From: Thermoproteota archaeon
GTDB lineage: Archaea; Thermoproteota; Thermoprotei_A; Sulfolobales; Pyrodictiaceae
DNA: 64,000 bases
Reading direction: 5' to 3'
NCBI GenBank assembly: GCA_013153145.1
Contig: JAADEY010000012.1
Coordinates: forward strand, 1 to 64,000
Shown: one piece after another, positions 34,745-43,218 of the stretch
Numbering within the stretch: position 1 is the stretch's first letter
How the letters are laid out: each line of letters starts with the position of its first letter
Notes under the pieces: model-generated
Seen by the model: the letters and a program-made list of their open reading frames with translations, nothing else
Told to the model about the DNA's origin: nothing
The model's database searches: none
Made by a program: the position numbers and the translations under genes

Positions 34745-35347
34745 TCATAGTATTGTTTCTCGGAGGCTTCGGAATTCTTTCTCGGTTATCATTCCACTCT
34801 TCAGCATAGATGCTAAGATTTCGCTTAAAGTTGTGAGGGATAGTAGTTCCACACCCTCCCTTGCGAGGTTCTCACGTGCACCCTGCCCACGGTCGACTAT
34901 CACGAGGGCATACTCCACCACTCCGCCTTCGCTGCGTAGAGCCCTTACTCCGTGGAGGAGGCTTCCACCGGTCGTGGCGACGTCATCGACGATGAGTATG
35001 CGGCGTCCCCTACACTCCGCGCCTTCAACCATCCTGCCCAGGCCGTGGCCCTTGCCCCTACTCCTCACGTAGGCTAGGGGCTTCGAGTAGTGTGCCGCTA
35101 GGAGCGTTGCCCATGGGATCCCGGCAGTCGCTAGGCCCGCTATGACGTCTACATCGTCTATTATGTCTGCTATTCTGGCTGCGAGCAGGCTGGTTATCGT
35201 TGCTCTTGCCTCCGGGTCGCCTAGGAGCCTCCTAGCATCGATGTAGATGTGTGAGGTTGCTCCCGAGGATAGGCGGAACTCTCCTACCAGTATTGCGTTG
35301 CATCTGCGGAGGTGCTTTAGGACTAGGTCTGCTGCGGCTCCCTGCAT
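34745..35347 (-). CDS. pyrE: Orotate phosphoribosyltransferase
   Basis: 200 residues; joins orotate to PRPP to make OMP. The PRPP-binding motif is RRILIVDDVATTGGSLLHGV (about 113-132), preceded by the loop with conserved basic residues YVRSRGKGHGLG. N-terminal segment SGATSHIYIDARRLLGDPEA is typical. It overlaps the end of pyrF by 25 nt and lies 20 bp before pyrB. Confidence 0.95.
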   Translation of the reverse strand: MQGAAADLVLKHLRRCNAILVGEFRLSSGATSHIYIDARRLLGDPEARATITSLLAARIADIIDDVDVIAGLATAGIPWATLLAAHYSKPLAYVRSRGKGHGLGRMVEGAECRGRRILIVDDVATTGGSLLHGVRALRSEGGVVEYALVIVDRGQGARENLAREGVELLSLTTLSEILASMLKSGMITEKEFRSLRETIL

Positions 35348-35988
35348 GCCCTCCGGCAGCGGCGCTGCTGCTCCAATATATTCCTAGCCGTCTGCAGCGG
35401 GTTTTCCGATGAGGTGATTGCGCGCCCCACTATCTCGTAGTCGGCGCCGGCGCAGATGGCGTCCCCCGGCGACGCCCCCTGAGCCCCTATACCTGGTGAT
35501 AGTATGGCTACGCTGCAGCCGAGCCTCCTCCTAACTCTTCTAATGATGTTCGGCCTCGTTGCCGGCGCCACTACTCCCCAGGGCTTCACGGCCTCTATCA
35601 CTTCGAGTACGTCTTCGAGAACCTTGTCGTAGATCCTTGAGCCTGGATGGGACATGGAGGCTATTACGACTAGTTTCATGCCCATCCTCCTGCATTCCTC
35701 GGCCAGTATGTCGAGGGCCGACTCAAGCCCTACGAATCCATGGGCTATTACAGCGTCCACTAGGCCTGCAAGCCTCCTGGCGGTCAGCGCCATTACATGG
35801 CCTATATCGGCGAGCTTCATGTCAGCCACCCAGAGGGCGTCGCTGCACCGGCTCCTAGCCCTGCGCAGCCCCTCGAGCCCCACGTCGAGGAGTAGTGGGA
35901 CGCCGATCTTGAAGCCGCTAGCCACTCCACAGAGGGTGTCGACGAGCCCGAGGCTCTGGGGCTTGTCCAGCGCCACTATAAGGGTCAA
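35323..35988 (-). CDS. pyrF: Orotidine 5'-phosphate decarboxylase
   Basis: 221 residues; decarboxylates OMP to UMP. Signatures: LIVALDKPQSLGLVD at the N-terminus, the catalytic VADMKLADIGHVM (Asp-x-Lys-x2-Asp, about 54-66), and the phosphate-binding ILSPGIGAQGASPGDAICAG and YEIVGRAIT. First gene of the seven-gene pyrimidine operon, from a TTG start. Confidence 0.95.
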   Translation of the reverse strand: MTLIVALDKPQSLGLVDTLCGVASGFKIGVPLLLDVGLEGLRRARSRCSDALWVADMKLADIGHVMALTARRLAGLVDAVIAHGFVGLESALDILAEECRRMGMKLVVIASMSHPGSRIYDKVLEDVLEVIEAVKPWGVVAPATRPNIIRRVRRRLGCSVAILSPGIGAQGASPGDAICAGADYEIVGRAITSSENPLQTARNILEQQRRCRRACREPQQT

Positions 35989-36003
35989 TGGATCTGCTCC
36001 ACC

Positions 36004-36050
36004 CCGGTAGGGGCATGTGGCCGGCTGGGCGGGGTATTGTAGTCTACCGG
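36004..36050. promoter_or_regulatory. Inverted repeat in the divergent pyr promoter region
   Basis: CCGGTAG (36004-36010) and CTACCGG (36044-36050) flank the space between pyrF and the divergent radical SAM gene. A symmetric site spanning a shared promoter could bind a dimeric regulator. Only 7 bp per arm, so chance cannot be excluded. Confidence 0.3.
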
Positions 36051-36059
36051 TGAGGATCC

Positions 36060-37739
36060 TTGACGCGGTTCGTCATACTGGACGGCTATACTGATGAGCC
36101 GGCGGGCTTCGGGGTTCCCCCATACATCGATGTCTACCCGCGCTACATAGCTGGCGCCATTTGGCACTGCGTCCCCGACGCCATTATAGACTACTGGACC
36201 GTCGATGAGGCCAGGGCCAGGATTCATGACTTCCTACGCTCCGCCTCGCAGGCCAGGATGGTAGTCGTCGTGGCGGGGGCCGTGGTGCCCGGGAGGTACC
36301 TCGGCGGCAGCCCGTTGACGGGGCGTGAGGCCGCTAGCTGGTTCTCCGCCCTCCGGGGGCCAGTGAAGATCCTTGCAGGCCCCGTTGCACGCTACGGCTT
36401 CGGCAATATTGGCGGGGGCTTTGTCCGTGTATTGCCGAGGGAGGTTAGGAGTGTCTTTGACTATGTTGTCGTAGGGGATCCGGATCTATTCGTCTACAGG
36501 CTGCTTAGCGAGGGTGAGGAGGCTGCGGATGAGCGTGAGAGGTGGAATGACACCAGGCTGATGGATATCTTCGCAGTCAAGGGCGCTGCTATTGTAGAGC
36601 AGCACCCCTGCCACGGCTATAATCTGGTTGCAGAGCTTGAGACGTACCGCGGCTGCCCAAGGTACCTTACGGGTGGCTGCAGCTTCTGTGTAACTAAGAA
36701 TTATGGGAGGCCCCTCCAGAGGCCCGTGGAGGCTGTTGTCAGGGAGGTTGAGGCGCTTTATAGGCATGGTGTTAGGCATTTCAGGGTTGGGAGGCAGGCG
36801 GACATACTCGTCTATGGCAGTCCCCAGCTCGGTGTTGAGGAGTGGCCTAAGCCTAGCCCGGAGGCGATCCGTAGGCTCTTTCATGGAATAAGGTGCGTTG
36901 CGCCCGGGCTCTACACGCTACACATAGATAACGTGAACCCCGGCACTATTGTGAGGCATGAGAAGGAGAGTATCGAGACTCTGAAGGTAATAGTTGAGTA
37001 TCACACGCCTGGCGACGTCGCGGCAATGGGTATTGAGACTGCTGATCCAAGGGTGGTTAAGATGAATAACTTGAAGGTGTATCCGGAGGATGCATTGAAG
37101 GCCGTGAGGATAGTTAACCGGGTTGGGGGTAAGAGGGGCTATAATGGGCTCCCCGAGCTGCTGCCTGGAGTGAACTTCGTGCTCGGGCTTATTGGGGAGT
37201 CTAGGGAGACGTTTAGGCTGAACATCGAGTTCCTCGAGAGGATTATGAGGGAGGGGCTGCTGGTTAGGAGGATCAATGTACGCGAGGTACTCATACTCCC
37301 CGGCACGAGGATGTGGAGCCACGGCGACTGGGAGCTGCGGCGCCACCGCCGCATGATAAAGTCGTTCAAGAAGAGGGTCTCCGCGTTATCGGAGGAGTTT
37401 CTCCGGAGGCTCCTGCCCAGGGGCTCGGTGCTTAGGTGGCTCTACGTTGAGGGGTTCGATGAGAGGAGGGGAGTGACGTTCGCCAGGCAGGCTGGAAGCT
37501 ACCCCCTGGTGGCTGAACTGCCGTGCAGGCTTGTCTGCCGCGGAGTAGTTGATGTAGCCGTCTACGACTACACGGCTAGGAGTATCCGGGCCCTTCCAAT
37601 CCCTCTCGACCCCGGGGCGCCGACCAGCATTCTTGCTAGGCTGCTTGGGCGGGGGCTTGCTGTGCGTGTTAAGAGGGGGATTGGGGAGCTAAGACCCTAT
37701 GTTCTCCGTGGAGGACATGTCTGCTCGGGGCCTACATGA
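36060..37739 (+). CDS. Radical SAM protein of COG1031 type
   Basis: 559 residues from a TTG with GGTGAGG upstream. The cluster motif is unusual: Cys199, then Cys207 and Cys210 in [15 protein letters not shown], a long C-x7-C-x2-C spacing that is known for this archaeal group. N-terminal residues 1-150 form a B12-domain-like alpha/beta region without the cobalamin DxHxxG motif. Motifs after the cluster include [14 protein letters not shown] and [11 protein letters not shown]. The substrate is unknown. Divergent from the pyr operon. Confidence 0.85.
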   Translation: MTRFVILDGYTDEPAGFGVPPYIDVYPRYIAGAIWHCVPDAIIDYWTVDEARARIHDFLRSASQARMVVVVAGAVVPGRYLGGSPLTGREAASWFSALRGPVKILAGPVARYGFGNIGGGFVRVLPREVRSVFDYVVVGDPDLFVYRLLSEGEEAADERERWNDTRLMDIFAVKGAAIVEQHPCHGYNLVAELETYRGCPRYLTGGCSFCVTKNYGRPLQRPVEAVVREVEALYRHGVRHFRVGRQADILVYGSPQLGVEEWPKPSPEAIRRLFHGIRCVAPGLYTLHIDNVNPGTIVRHEKESIETLKVIVEYHTPGDVAAMGIETADPRVVKMNNLKVYPEDALKAVRIVNRVGGKRGYNGLPELLPGVNFVLGLIGESRETFRLNIEFLERIMREGLLVRRINVREVLILPGTRMWSHGDWELRRHRRMIKSFKKRVSALSEEFLRRLLPRGSVLRWLYVEGFDERRGVTFARQAGSYPLVAELPCRLVCRGVVDVAVYDYTARSIRALPIPLDPGAPTSILARLLGRGLAVRVKRGIGELRPYVLRGGHVCSGPT

Positions 37740-37745
37740 CCAGAC

Positions 37746-37756
37746 CTCTTATATAA
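37746..37756 (+). promoter_or_regulatory. TATA box of the tes-like gene
   Basis: CTTATATAACG lies about 24 nt before the GTG at 37775, suggesting a leaderless mRNA and supporting that start. Confidence 0.5.
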
Positions 37757-37774
37757 CGCTCGTAGACTAGTTGA

Positions 37775-39601
37775 GTGAAACCCAGGATATGGAACAGTGT
37801 GGAAGGGGATTCTGTGTTGAGCGATCAGCATGTCGTCAAGGCAGAGACGGGTGTCTTTAGGGAGGAGGAGGGCTACGTCGAGATAGCGGGCAGGAGGATA
37901 CCCATCGGTGGCCCGGTTCCACGTTTGAGGGAGAACGAGAAGCTCGTCACATACACCCTCAGCCTCTGCCCCCGCTGCTACCGCCTCCTCCCAGCCATAG
38001 TCTTCGAGAGGGACGGCGAGATACTGATAAGGAAGGAGTGCCCCGAGCACGGCGAGTTCGAGGAAGTATACTACAGCGATGCAGGCCTATACCACCGCTT
38101 CTTCCGCTACATCGAGGAGGGCAGGGGCACGAAGGCCTATGTCCCGTTGACGGCGCCATGCCCCTTCAACTGCGGGCTCTGCCCCCGCCACATGAACCAC
38201 ACAGCGCTTGCAAACATAGTGCTGACCAACCGGTGTAACCTTAGCTGCTGGTACTGCTTCTTCTACGCCGAGAAGGCTGGCTACGTGTACGAGCCGGGCA
38301 TTGACGAGATCAGGATGATGGTTCGGAGGCTCCGCGAACAAGGGGTGACTATGGCTATACAGTTGACCGGCGGCGAGCCGACGTTGAGGGATGACCTGCC
38401 AGAGATAATAAAGGTGTTGAAGGAGGAGGGCGTGACACATATCCAGCTCAACACAAACGGGATCAAGTTCGCACAGTTGTACTTCGAGAAGGGGCTCGAG
38501 GAGGCAGCAGCATATACTAAGATGCTTAGAGAGGCTGGTGTAAACACGATATACCTTAGCTTCGACGGCGTGACTCCCCGTACGAACCCGAAGAACCACT
38601 GGGAGATACCCTACATATTCAAGGTCTTCCGCGAGGCCGGCATGACGAGCGTAGTCCTAGTACCCACGGTGATAAGAGGGGTGAACCTGCATGAGATGGG
38701 TGCAATACTAAGGTTTGCAGGCAAACACATGGATATAGTGAGGGGCGTCAACTTCCAGCCAGTGAGCCTAACCGGCATGCTGAAGAAGGAGGAGAGGAGG
38801 CAGCTAAGGGTCACCATACCGGATGTCATAAAGGCTGTCGAGGAGCAGACTGATGGACAGATACCTAAGAGCGCCTGGTACCCGATACCGACTGCAGCCA
38901 AGTTCGCCTACTTCCTTGAGAGTATAACTGGGGAGGCTCACTTCTGCATGGCTAACCACCCTGCATGCGGAGCCGCTACATACGTCTATGTAGAGAGGAA
39001 GCCGGATGGCACCGTCAAGCGCTTCATACCGATAACAGAGTTCCTCGACGTAGAGGGCTTCATAGAATACATTGAGGAGAAGACCGGCGAGTTTATGAGG
39101 GAGAAGCTGCCCGGCCAGTCGGGCTTCAAGAAGATGATGAAGCTGTCTAAGCTCGCGCTCGACTTGAGGAAGTTCATTGACAGGTCTAAGTTGCCGCCGG
39201 AGATTGATTTCTGGAAGCTGCTCTTCAACGTTATTGTTAAGAGGAACTACGACGCGCTCGGCAAGGTTCACTACACCCTCCTATTCCTCGGCATAATGCA
39301 CTTCATGGACCTCTACAACTATGATGTCATGAGGGTTAGGAGGTGCAACATACACTACCTAACACCCGACGGCCGCCTAATACCATTCTGCACTTTCAAC
39401 GTACTCAACGACCTCTACCGCGACTACGTGCAGAGCAAGTATAGGATCAGCCTGGAGGAGTACGCCGCGAAGCATGGAGGAGAGGTCTCGCCGAAGTATG
39501 ATCGCTCAAAGTACATCAAGCAGATCCTAAGCGACCCGCTCTACTACGAGACTTATAGAGGGGTAGTCCCGGAGGAACTCCTAAAGCCCAGGCAGGAATG
39601 A
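37775..39601 (+). CDS. tes: Radical SAM tetraether synthase homologue (Tes)
   Basis: 608 residues. Radical SAM motif at Cys154, Cys158, Cys161 (NRCNLSCWYCFFYA). N-terminal Cys (CPRCYRLLPA at 65-68, CPEHGE at 89) and CPFNCGLCPRH (129-136) are the extra metal ligands of the Tes/MJ0619 family, which joins two archaeol tails into membrane-spanning tetraether (GDGT) lipids. Other matching motifs are VRGVNFQPVSLTG, VEEQTDGQIPKSAWYPIPT and IHYLTPDGRLIPFCTFN. About 100 residues longer than the methanogen form at the N-terminus and in a middle insert. Expected at the membrane surface. Confidence 0.85.
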   Translation: MKPRIWNSVEGDSVLSDQHVVKAETGVFREEEGYVEIAGRRIPIGGPVPRLRENEKLVTYTLSLCPRCYRLLPAIVFERDGEILIRKECPEHGEFEEVYYSDAGLYHRFFRYIEEGRGTKAYVPLTAPCPFNCGLCPRHMNHTALANIVLTNRCNLSCWYCFFYAEKAGYVYEPGIDEIRMMVRRLREQGVTMAIQLTGGEPTLRDDLPEIIKVLKEEGVTHIQLNTNGIKFAQLYFEKGLEEAAAYTKMLREAGVNTIYLSFDGVTPRTNPKNHWEIPYIFKVFREAGMTSVVLVPTVIRGVNLHEMGAILRFAGKHMDIVRGVNFQPVSLTGMLKKEERRQLRVTIPDVIKAVEEQTDGQIPKSAWYPIPTAAKFAYFLESITGEAHFCMANHPACGAATYVYVERKPDGTVKRFIPITEFLDVEGFIEYIEEKTGEFMREKLPGQSGFKKMMKLSKLALDLRKFIDRSKLPPEIDFWKLLFNVIVKRNYDALGKVHYTLLFLGIMHFMDLYNYDVMRVRRCNIHYLTPDGRLIPFCTFNVLNDLYRDYVQSKYRISLEEYAAKHGGEVSPKYDRSKYIKQILSDPLYYETYRGVVPEELLKPRQE

Positions 39602-39768
39602 TGCCTGGCCGCCTATGCTGAAAGGCTGATGAATCTTTTACGGCCTGACCGCCGACACGTCGTGGGGCTCAGTCAGCCGCCACACCTTCATCCCTATTTT
39701 GGTCTAGGGTTCGGAACGTTCATCACAGTCCCAGATACGCGTGAGCCTCCTTGGAGGGGTGATATGTA

Positions 39769-40509
39769 TTGCTGGTCGACGTGCACTGCCACCTCCACGA
39801 GTATGGTGACGGGGAGATAGAGGATATCCTATCCGGGTTCAACGGCGTAATAGTAGCGGTCAGCGACGACTATGAGTCATCGCTACGCACACTCGCACTG
39901 GCAGAGAAGCATCCCGGGAGGATCATACCATGCCTAGGGCTTCACCCATGGGAGGTTAAGGGTGTTGAGGCTGTCGAGGAGGCTGAACGCATAGCCAGCC
40001 TCATAGTGGAGCGGGGGGTTCCATGCATAGGGGAGGTTGGGCTCGACAAGAAGTTCTGCCCAGACACCATCGAGGTTCAGAGGAGGGTGTTTGAGGTCTT
40101 CCTCCGGGCGGCCGTCGAGGCCGACGCGTTCATGAATATTCACTCACCCGGTGCATGGGGCGACGTGCTAGCACTGCTCCGAGAGCATGGTGTTGAGAGG
40201 GCTAACTTTCACTGGTACACCGGGCCCCTGGCCGTGCTGGATGAGATCGTCAGCGCCGGGTACACTGTCTCGATAAACCCCGCCGTGAGGATACAGGTTA
40301 AGCACCAGAGGGTCGTCGTCCATGCCCCGCTGCATGCATTGCTTACTGAGTCGGATGCACCCTACGAGTATAGGGGGATGAGGCTCTCCCCTCTCATGAT
40401 CGGGGAGGTCGTCAATCATATCGCAAGACTGAAGGGCGTCGACCCTGCTGCGGTTGAGGAGGCTGTCGAGGCGAATTTTAGGCGAGTTCTACGCCTCCCT
40501 CCGGCTTAA
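39769..40509 (+). CDS. TatD-family nuclease/hydrolase
   Basis: 246 residues from a TTG with GGAGGGGTGA upstream. Metal-site motifs: VDVHCHLHEYG at the N-terminus, GLHPWEV, GEVGLDKKF, FMNIHSPG, NFHWYTGP and LLTESDAPYEY near the end. This is the full TatD pattern of Mg/Zn-dependent DNases or hydrolases. The 167 bp before it hold no gene; they contain GAATCTTTTACGG and two CTGA/TGATGA-like words not arranged as a C/D box RNA. Confidence 0.9.
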   Translation: MLVDVHCHLHEYGDGEIEDILSGFNGVIVAVSDDYESSLRTLALAEKHPGRIIPCLGLHPWEVKGVEAVEEAERIASLIVERGVPCIGEVGLDKKFCPDTIEVQRRVFEVFLRAAVEADAFMNIHSPGAWGDVLALLREHGVERANFHWYTGPLAVLDEIVSAGYTVSINPAVRIQVKHQRVVVHAPLHALLTESDAPYEYRGMRLSPLMIGEVVNHIARLKGVDPAAVEEAVEANFRRVLRLPPA

Positions 40510-41200
40510 CCCTAACAATTGTTATCCTGCCGGTCGCCGGCAGCGCCACATTAACTACTAGGACGCCGTGAACCACTGCTGTATGGCGCTTGGAGTTGTG
40601 TGCATGCCCGTGTATAGCTGCATCTGGTCTTGCCTCTGCAATTGCTTTCTCGAAGAGCTTGGATCCCATCTCCGGCCATATTCTGCTAGGCTCTCCTTCA
40701 AGTGTTGCGTAGGTGGGGGCATAGTGTGATAGTAGGATTACGTGGCTACACTGCCCCCTAAGCCTCTTGAGCGTCTCTGCAGCCTTCAACGCCCTCCTCC
40801 GGTATGTGCTCGTTATCCATGGCATGTGCCTCCTCTGCCACCTTGTAGGCCTGTCAAGGGAGCCGCGCGTGCCATAGATGCATACCCTTGCATCCTCCCC
40901 CTCGACCACCGTGTAGTCGTCGTCCAGCCACGTGATCTCCGGGTACCTTCTCCTATACTCCTCCTCGGTCCCCATGTACTCCTCGTTCCCGTAGACCGCT
41001 ATAACCCGTATATCGCCGCACCTACTCCTAGTGGCCATGATCACCGTCTTAAGGGCGTCTACGCGGCCCTTCAGAACCATGTCGCCTGCCCAGAGCATCG
41101 CCGCTGCCTCCCTACACGCATGCGCCGCCTTGGATAACGCTGCAATGTATTGGAATAGGTACTTGGGGGAGTGTACATCGCTCACTGCCAGAAGCAGCAC
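40478..41200 (-). CDS. Calcineurin-like metallophosphoesterase
   Basis: 240 residues with the dimetal-site motifs SDVHSPKYL (about 7-15), WAGDMVLKG (about 42-50), YGNEEYMG, LLSHYAPTYAT and IHGHAHNSKRH in order. This archaeal group is related to phosphodiesterases acting on nucleic acids or nucleotides; the substrate is unknown. It shares 1 nt with the upstream DUF72 gene and overlaps the convergent TatD gene by 32 nt. Confidence 0.9.
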   Translation of the reverse strand: MLLLAVSDVHSPKYLFQYIAALSKAAHACREAAAMLWAGDMVLKGRVDALKTVIMATRSRCGDIRVIAVYGNEEYMGTEEEYRRRYPEITWLDDDYTVVEGEDARVCIYGTRGSLDRPTRWQRRHMPWITSTYRRRALKAAETLKRLRGQCSHVILLSHYAPTYATLEGEPSRIWPEMGSKLFEKAIAEARPDAAIHGHAHNSKRHTAVVHGVLVVNVALPATGRITIVRVKPEGGVELA

Positions 41201-42003
41201 TAGGCCGCCCCACCTCCCCGCTCCTCGTACTTCAAGGCCTCCTCCAGTAGGCTCTTAAACATCCTGGCATTGTCCAGCATGTCGTGGTTGTTGTTGAAGT
41301 ATGCGTACACTGCTTCTCCTCCAAGGCCTAGTATCTTCTCCGCAGCCTCCCTCAACTCCTCAGCACTGTACCGGTAAGCATACCATATCATCCTCCCATG
41401 GAATCTTACATAGACGTATGGCCCACTCCTAACATAGAAGACACCTATGGGGCTGTCTATCGACACGACTGTGAAGCCAAGCCTCCTCGCCCACTCAATG
41501 TACTGCCCGGTATACCATGCCGGGTCCCTCCACTCCACGGCGAGCCTCCAGCCCAGGTTGACGTGCTTCACGAAGGACTCTAGCCGCTTGATGTAGTGGC
41601 TGGTCGGCTTGAATCTCGGCGGTAGCTGGAGGAGGTAGAAGTCGGTGTACTTGTCGAGGGGCTCGAACCTCTTTATGAAGACCTGCCAGAACCTATATGA
41701 CTTCTCCGATAACACGTACCGGTGGGTTATCAGGCCATGTATCTTGATTGCCCAGCGTAGCCCACTCTTCTCGGAGAGGCGAGCCCAGGACTTCACCATC
41801 CAGGGCGGTGGGAGCCTGTAGAAGCTCATGTTCAGCTCAACTGTGTCGAGGCCGGAGTGCTCTATGTACCAGCGGAGGCCGTCAGGGTTCCAGGAGTAGC
41901 TCCAGCCCGATGTACCGACGTGGATGTGGCGCGGTGACGTCCCGGCCCCAGTCACTCCACGCGGGGATCCGCCCCGCAGTCCTGGGGCCCTCCATGTACA
42001 CAT
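41200..42003 (-). CDS. DUF72/YecE-family protein
   Basis: 267 residues of the TIM-barrel DUF72 family: HVGTSGWSYSWNPDG (about 28-42), TVELNMSFYRLPPP, WAIKIHGLITH, LLQLPPRFKP, VEWRDPAWY and YAYFNNNHDMLD near the end. Its biochemical function is unknown. The ATG at 42003 lies about 25 nt after a minus-strand AGTATAAACC element, as for a leaderless mRNA; a GTG 16 codons later is an alternative start. Confidence 0.9.
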   Translation of the reverse strand: MCTWRAPGLRGGSPRGVTGAGTSPRHIHVGTSGWSYSWNPDGLRWYIEHSGLDTVELNMSFYRLPPPWMVKSWARLSEKSGLRWAIKIHGLITHRYVLSEKSYRFWQVFIKRFEPLDKYTDFYLLQLPPRFKPTSHYIKRLESFVKHVNLGWRLAVEWRDPAWYTGQYIEWARRLGFTVVSIDSPIGVFYVRSGPYVYVRFHGRMIWYAYRYSAEELREAAEKILGLGGEAVYAYFNNNHDMLDNARMFKSLLEEALKYEERGGGAA

Positions 42004-42024
42004 CTGCTCGTCACCGGGCCTGGT

Positions 42025-43038
42025 TTATACTGCTCGCTCCCTATGCCTGGCTGCGTTGATTAGGTCGCTGAGCAGCGCTCCTGCCGTCGGTGATGGCCCA
42101 CCGCCGGGCCCTGTAACCTCTATCATGTAGTCCTCGACCTCTATGGTTACTGCGTTCATGTTCCAGGCCACGCGGGCTGCTGCTAGGCTGGTGCCTATCT
42201 TCTCGGGGCGCACGTATGCTTTCTCCGGATCCAGGTAGGCGATGTACTTCACCCTCACGTCTTCTCCTGGGCTCCTCACCTCCTCCTCGGGTATCGCTGT
42301 CAGTGGTGTCCTTGCGACATCGTTTATGCTTCTAGGGTAGCCGAGTATGGTTGAGAGTATTGCTAGCTTCGCGGCTGGGTCGTAGCCTTCAATGTCTATG
42401 CTGGGGTCGGGCTCTGCTATGCCCTCCTCCTGCGCCCTCCTTATCGCCTCTTTCATCGAGTAGCCCTCCTCGACGAGGGTTAGTATGTAGTTGGTGGTTG
42501 CATTGAGGACCCCGATTAGCCTCTTCACCCTCCTGCCTGCGAGGCCGTAGGCGAGCCATACGAGCGGCGTCCCAGCCATCACCGTCGCTGATAGGTATAG
42601 GCGCTGCCCGGCGGACGGCAGGCCATAGCTCACTATGAGGTCTGGCCTAAGGGCTAGCGGTGCCTTGTTGGCCGTCACTATTACTGCACCGGAGTAGATG
42701 AGCTCTATGAACCGCTTGTTGATTGGGTGTGACTCATCGTAGATGCTTGGGGTCGCCTCGACGATTATGTCTCCTGCACGCCACGTCTCAGCCACGTTCA
42801 GGGCCTTTGACCCGACGCTTCCGAGGCTTGAGCGTGGTAGCTTCAAGAGCTCCTCGATCCTCTGCGCGTCTATCCCGTCGGGCTTGTAGATGCCGCCGGT
42901 CGAGTCGTATACGCCGCAGACCCTGATGTCGAGGGCGTCTAGCAGGCTGCTTTTTGAGAGGAGTAGGCGTGTGAAGGCCCTTCCTATGTTGCCGAACCCG
43001 TCTACATGTATGCAGATGTGCCTCACTCGTTCCGCCAC
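42025..43038 (-). CDS. hom: Homoserine dehydrogenase
   Basis: 337 residues; reduces aspartate semialdehyde to homoserine for threonine and methionine synthesis. NAD(P)-binding N-terminus HVDGFGNIGRAFTRLLL, then VIVTANKAPLAL with the conserved Asn-Lys, and the catalytic region GVLNATTNYILTLVEEG followed by EPDPSIDIEGYDPAAKLAIL. It has no ACT domain, so is a short form. A GTG start; shares the CATTAAAT element at 43067-43074 with the divergent glycosyltransferase gene. Confidence 0.95.
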   Translation of the reverse strand: MAERVRHICIHVDGFGNIGRAFTRLLLSKSSLLDALDIRVCGVYDSTGGIYKPDGIDAQRIEELLKLPRSSLGSVGSKALNVAETWRAGDIIVEATPSIYDESHPINKRFIELIYSGAVIVTANKAPLALRPDLIVSYGLPSAGQRLYLSATVMAGTPLVWLAYGLAGRRVKRLIGVLNATTNYILTLVEEGYSMKEAIRRAQEEGIAEPDPSIDIEGYDPAAKLAILSTILGYPRSINDVARTPLTAIPEEEVRSPGEDVRVKYIAYLDPEKAYVRPEKIGTSLAAARVAWNMNAVTIEVEDYMIEVTGPGGGPSPTAGALLSDLINAARHRERAV

Positions 43039-43066
43039 CCGTGTGGTCTTGTTGCCTGGGGTGAAG

Positions 43067-43074
43067 CATTAAAT
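43067..43074. promoter_or_regulatory. Probable shared TATA element of hom and the PMT gene
   Basis: CATTAAAT reads ATTTAATG on the other strand. It lies about 21 nt before the GTG at 43092 (plus) and about 32 nt before the hom GTG at 43038 (minus). Confidence 0.4.
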
Positions 43075-43091
43075 CCGGGTCTTCCCTACCG

Positions 43092-43218
43092 GTGGGTCAC
43101 CTGGAGGATGAGCTAGAGGTAGCTGAGCGTCGCTACGCTATGAGGAGGCTGAGCTACGCTGACACGGGTAAGTGGTTTTGCTCGGGTTGCTGCGGTCCTG
43201 GCTATTATCGCTATAGGT
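43092..43218 (+). other. Out-of-frame N-terminal part of the PMT glycosyltransferase
   Basis: The frame from GTG 43092 reads MGHLEDELEVAERRYAMRRL and on through SYADTGKWF, then breaks at TTTT (43176-43179). Dropping one T joins it to ARVAAVLAIIAIGVSV, the first membrane helix, which is otherwise open without any ATG, GTG or TTG before 43219. Together the halves form a normal PMT-family N-terminus: cytoplasmic segment, then helix 1. Confidence 0.55.

Noticed and set aside
39602-39768. C/D box RNA near CTGATGA ... CCTGA
   Set aside because: Only one C-like and one D-like word, without the C'/D' pair or spacing of archaeal C/D RNAs.
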